From positions 62,001 to 126,000 of the forward strand of contig VXAI01000021.1 of the NCBI GenBank assembly GCA_013399305.1: a stretch of 64,000 nucleotides of DNA. The letters run 5' to 3'. This DNA comes from Rostratula benghalensis (lineage: Eukaryota; Chordata; Aves; Charadriiformes; Rostratulidae). Of the stretch, positions 62,521-64,000 are shown in pieces (the first letter of the stretch is position 1; every line of letters begins with the position of its first letter). The notes below the pieces were generated by a model that worked only from the letters and a program-made list of their open reading frames with translations, searched no databases and was not told the DNA's origin. The translations under genes and the position numbers were made by a program.

Positions 62521-63205
62521 TGTTTTTAAGCTTGTTTCCCTACCTGTAGTCTCCGTGGCCTTTTGACTGCTGTAAATTTTGGTGCCGCTTCCTCAATGTA
62601 CAGTACATATACCGTGCTGTGTCTGTCACTGCAATCTGTAGGCATCCTTTTAGCTTACTGGGGCAATACCCTATAGAGTGAAGCAACAGCATCACAGACC
62701 TGAGCTGGGTAAACTTGCACAGAACCATAAGTACTTGAGTCAGACAAATACCCAGCCAGTGCTGAGGTTTGTGCTGCTCTTGACGTGCTGTTGTAATTGT
62801 TCTCAGCGGGGCAGAAACTTGCCACAATACAGATGCAGCACGAGAGTCTTATGATGTTACTCGTTAAAAGTTGAACTCTGACCACATTTTTAGTCTTGAA
62901 AGTAGACAAAGAGCTATTTCTGATGATACCTTTGGTTGTGTAAGAGGCAAAGGGCTCCAATGGTACCACGACTTTGGAGGGAGACCTGTTGTACCATCCA
63001 GCTGCTACTCTGGCACAGCTTCAAGATGTTTTTTCATTCTGTATGCTACTTGAGATGGAATGTTCTATATGAATATAACGTGTAGTTCTCCTTTTGCTTT
63101 ATTTCTCTATTTGCGTACATTTTTGATAAAATAACTTCTAACATATTCCCAGACAGAGGTTTAACTATATAGCAGTTGCTTGACTAATGAACCTGTGTGT
63201 GCTAT

Positions 63206-63245
63206 CATAGAATGATAAAATGGTTAGAGTTGAACTGTTGGAGCC
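63206..63245 (-). mobile_element. Possible CR1 3' tail remnant
   Basis: ATCATAGAATGATAAAATGG and TTAGAGTTGAACTG resemble the complement of a CR1 3' terminus (ATCATAGAATCATAGAATGGTT followed by GAGTTGGAAGGG). Only about 40 bases match and the downstream consensus is lost. Confidence 0.35.
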
Positions 63246-63367
63246 CAAGACACACTGTTGCTTGAATAGAAAATCATAAGGTGAATGATTTTAGTGATAC
63301 AGTGGGAAAGCAGCAACTTTGTTTACATAAAACCTGAATTTTGAAAAATATGTGATCCAGAAACACA

Positions 63368-64000
63368 TCTCATGGTTTCAGCCAAAATTGCCAAAACCAG
63401 ACTTACAGGTGGCCCTTCCTCCCCCCAAAAAGAAGGGAGAGGAAGAGGATAAGGAGACTTACGAGTTTAGAATGAACTAAACTAATGAAGTATTAATACT
63501 AAAATTAAAACAAACAAAACAAAAGGAAGAAAATAATTAAATACAATATATACAAAACCATGTGAAGCTCCCAGGATGATGATCATGTCACCAGTGCAGG
63601 CATCAGGAAAAGTCCCAGACTGGACTCGGTGATCAATAGGAGCTGGATTCCAGATCTGGACTCAGGAATGCTCAGATTGGGATCAGAGGCAGACGAACAG
63701 ACTGGGTCCTCCTCAGACATCGGCCATCAAAGAAAGAGAATTGACTCTTTGATCCCTCAGCCTTTATACTGAGCATGATGCAGATGGGATGGAATATCCC
63801 AGTTGGTCACCTGTCCTGTCTGCTCCAACCTACAGGTGTGACCCCTCTACGCTTTTCTGCTTCCAACCCTCCAATGGGGCAAATAAAGAAATTACTGGAC
63901 CTTGGTTGTTAAAGCAGTAATTACAAGCAAGGGCCTCTCTGCATACCATTCCTTGGTGTAATCAGGTTTTATTGCTGTGAGAGCAAACCATTTTCTGAAC
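63368..64000 (-). mobile_element. Avian endogenous retrovirus LTR, antisense, cut by window end
   Basis: Read on the minus strand, the blocks follow an avian ERV LTR that I recognise. Coming in from the right edge is the U3 (GGGATATTCCATCCCATC ... CATGCTCAG), then a TATA box (plus-strand TTTATA, 63763-63768). An AT-rich segment follows (TTTGTATATATTG ... TTTAATTATTTTC), and then a C/T-rich terminal part near 63415-63450. The end lies near 63368. The start of U3 is beyond the window, so whether this is a solo LTR or one end of a provirus is unknown. No coding remnant is visible here. The AATAAA seen on the plus strand at 63882 is in the wrong orientation to be its signal. Confidence 0.7.

Larger units (their letters stand above)
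57386..63205. other. Intron sequence without recognised elements
   Basis: No exon, RNA gene or classified transposon was recognised. Open frames up to 121 codons (60284-60649) have no known motifs. Short features are an (AT)n run, a C/A-rich low-complexity tract (both listed) and a small perfect hairpin ACCCCC-AGT-GGGGGT at about 60409-60423. Confidence 0.45.

Overview
The window looks like draft bird nuclear DNA. It carries CR1 LINE fragments with typical chicken-repeat-1 3' ends and reverse transcriptase/endonuclease reading frames. It also carries two LTRs that I recognise as avian endogenous retrovirus types. Microsatellites are short and there are two assembly gaps (29452-30246 and 46517-46576). 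The species cannot be named from the sequence. No bacterial, phage or CRISPR content was seen.

Only one protein-coding exon is clear: coding exon 1 of the brain-enriched serine/threonine kinase BRSK2 (SAD-A), plus strand, 31014-31107. It encodes the N-terminal tail and the glycine-rich loop up to a phase-1 splice donor at 31108. An in-frame stop upstream (30891) with no intervening ATG fixes the start. Its 5' UTR is purine-rich and has a 7-codon uORF. A promoter-like stretch with GC-box, inverted CCAAT and PBX-type motifs lies just downstream of the large gap, which may hide a CpG island. No second coding exon was recognised, so 31108-64000 is read as part of a very long intron 1.

Layout: 1-460, decayed coiled-coil pseudogene (minus). 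461-5764, unannotated. 5765-7120, CR1 fragment (minus). 7121-18007, mostly unique sequence including a TAAT-rich block at 8300-8660. 18008-18612, CR1 3' end (minus). 22985-24135, a GC-richer block ending in TA/TG microsatellites, possibly an old LTR. 28690-28915, an orphan CpG island with an E2F site and a YY1-type start element pointing to the minus strand. 29452-30246, gap. 30540-31107, BRSK2 promoter region and exon 1. 31108-64000, intron 1, with a diverged pair of local repeats sharing a stem-loop (39330-39470 and 40836-40977), a sense CR1 tail (41245-41392), a sense solo-type LTR (47045-48052), an antisense CR1 lacking the core of its reverse transcriptase (55563-57385), and an antisense LTR running off the end (63368-64000).

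No multi-gene system is visible. The best leads are the orphan CpG-island promoter, the duplicated stem-loop element in the intron, and the sense LTR with its own TATA-like box and polyadenylation signal inside a neuronal kinase gene. All assignments come from reading the sequence and from memory of families; no database search was run.
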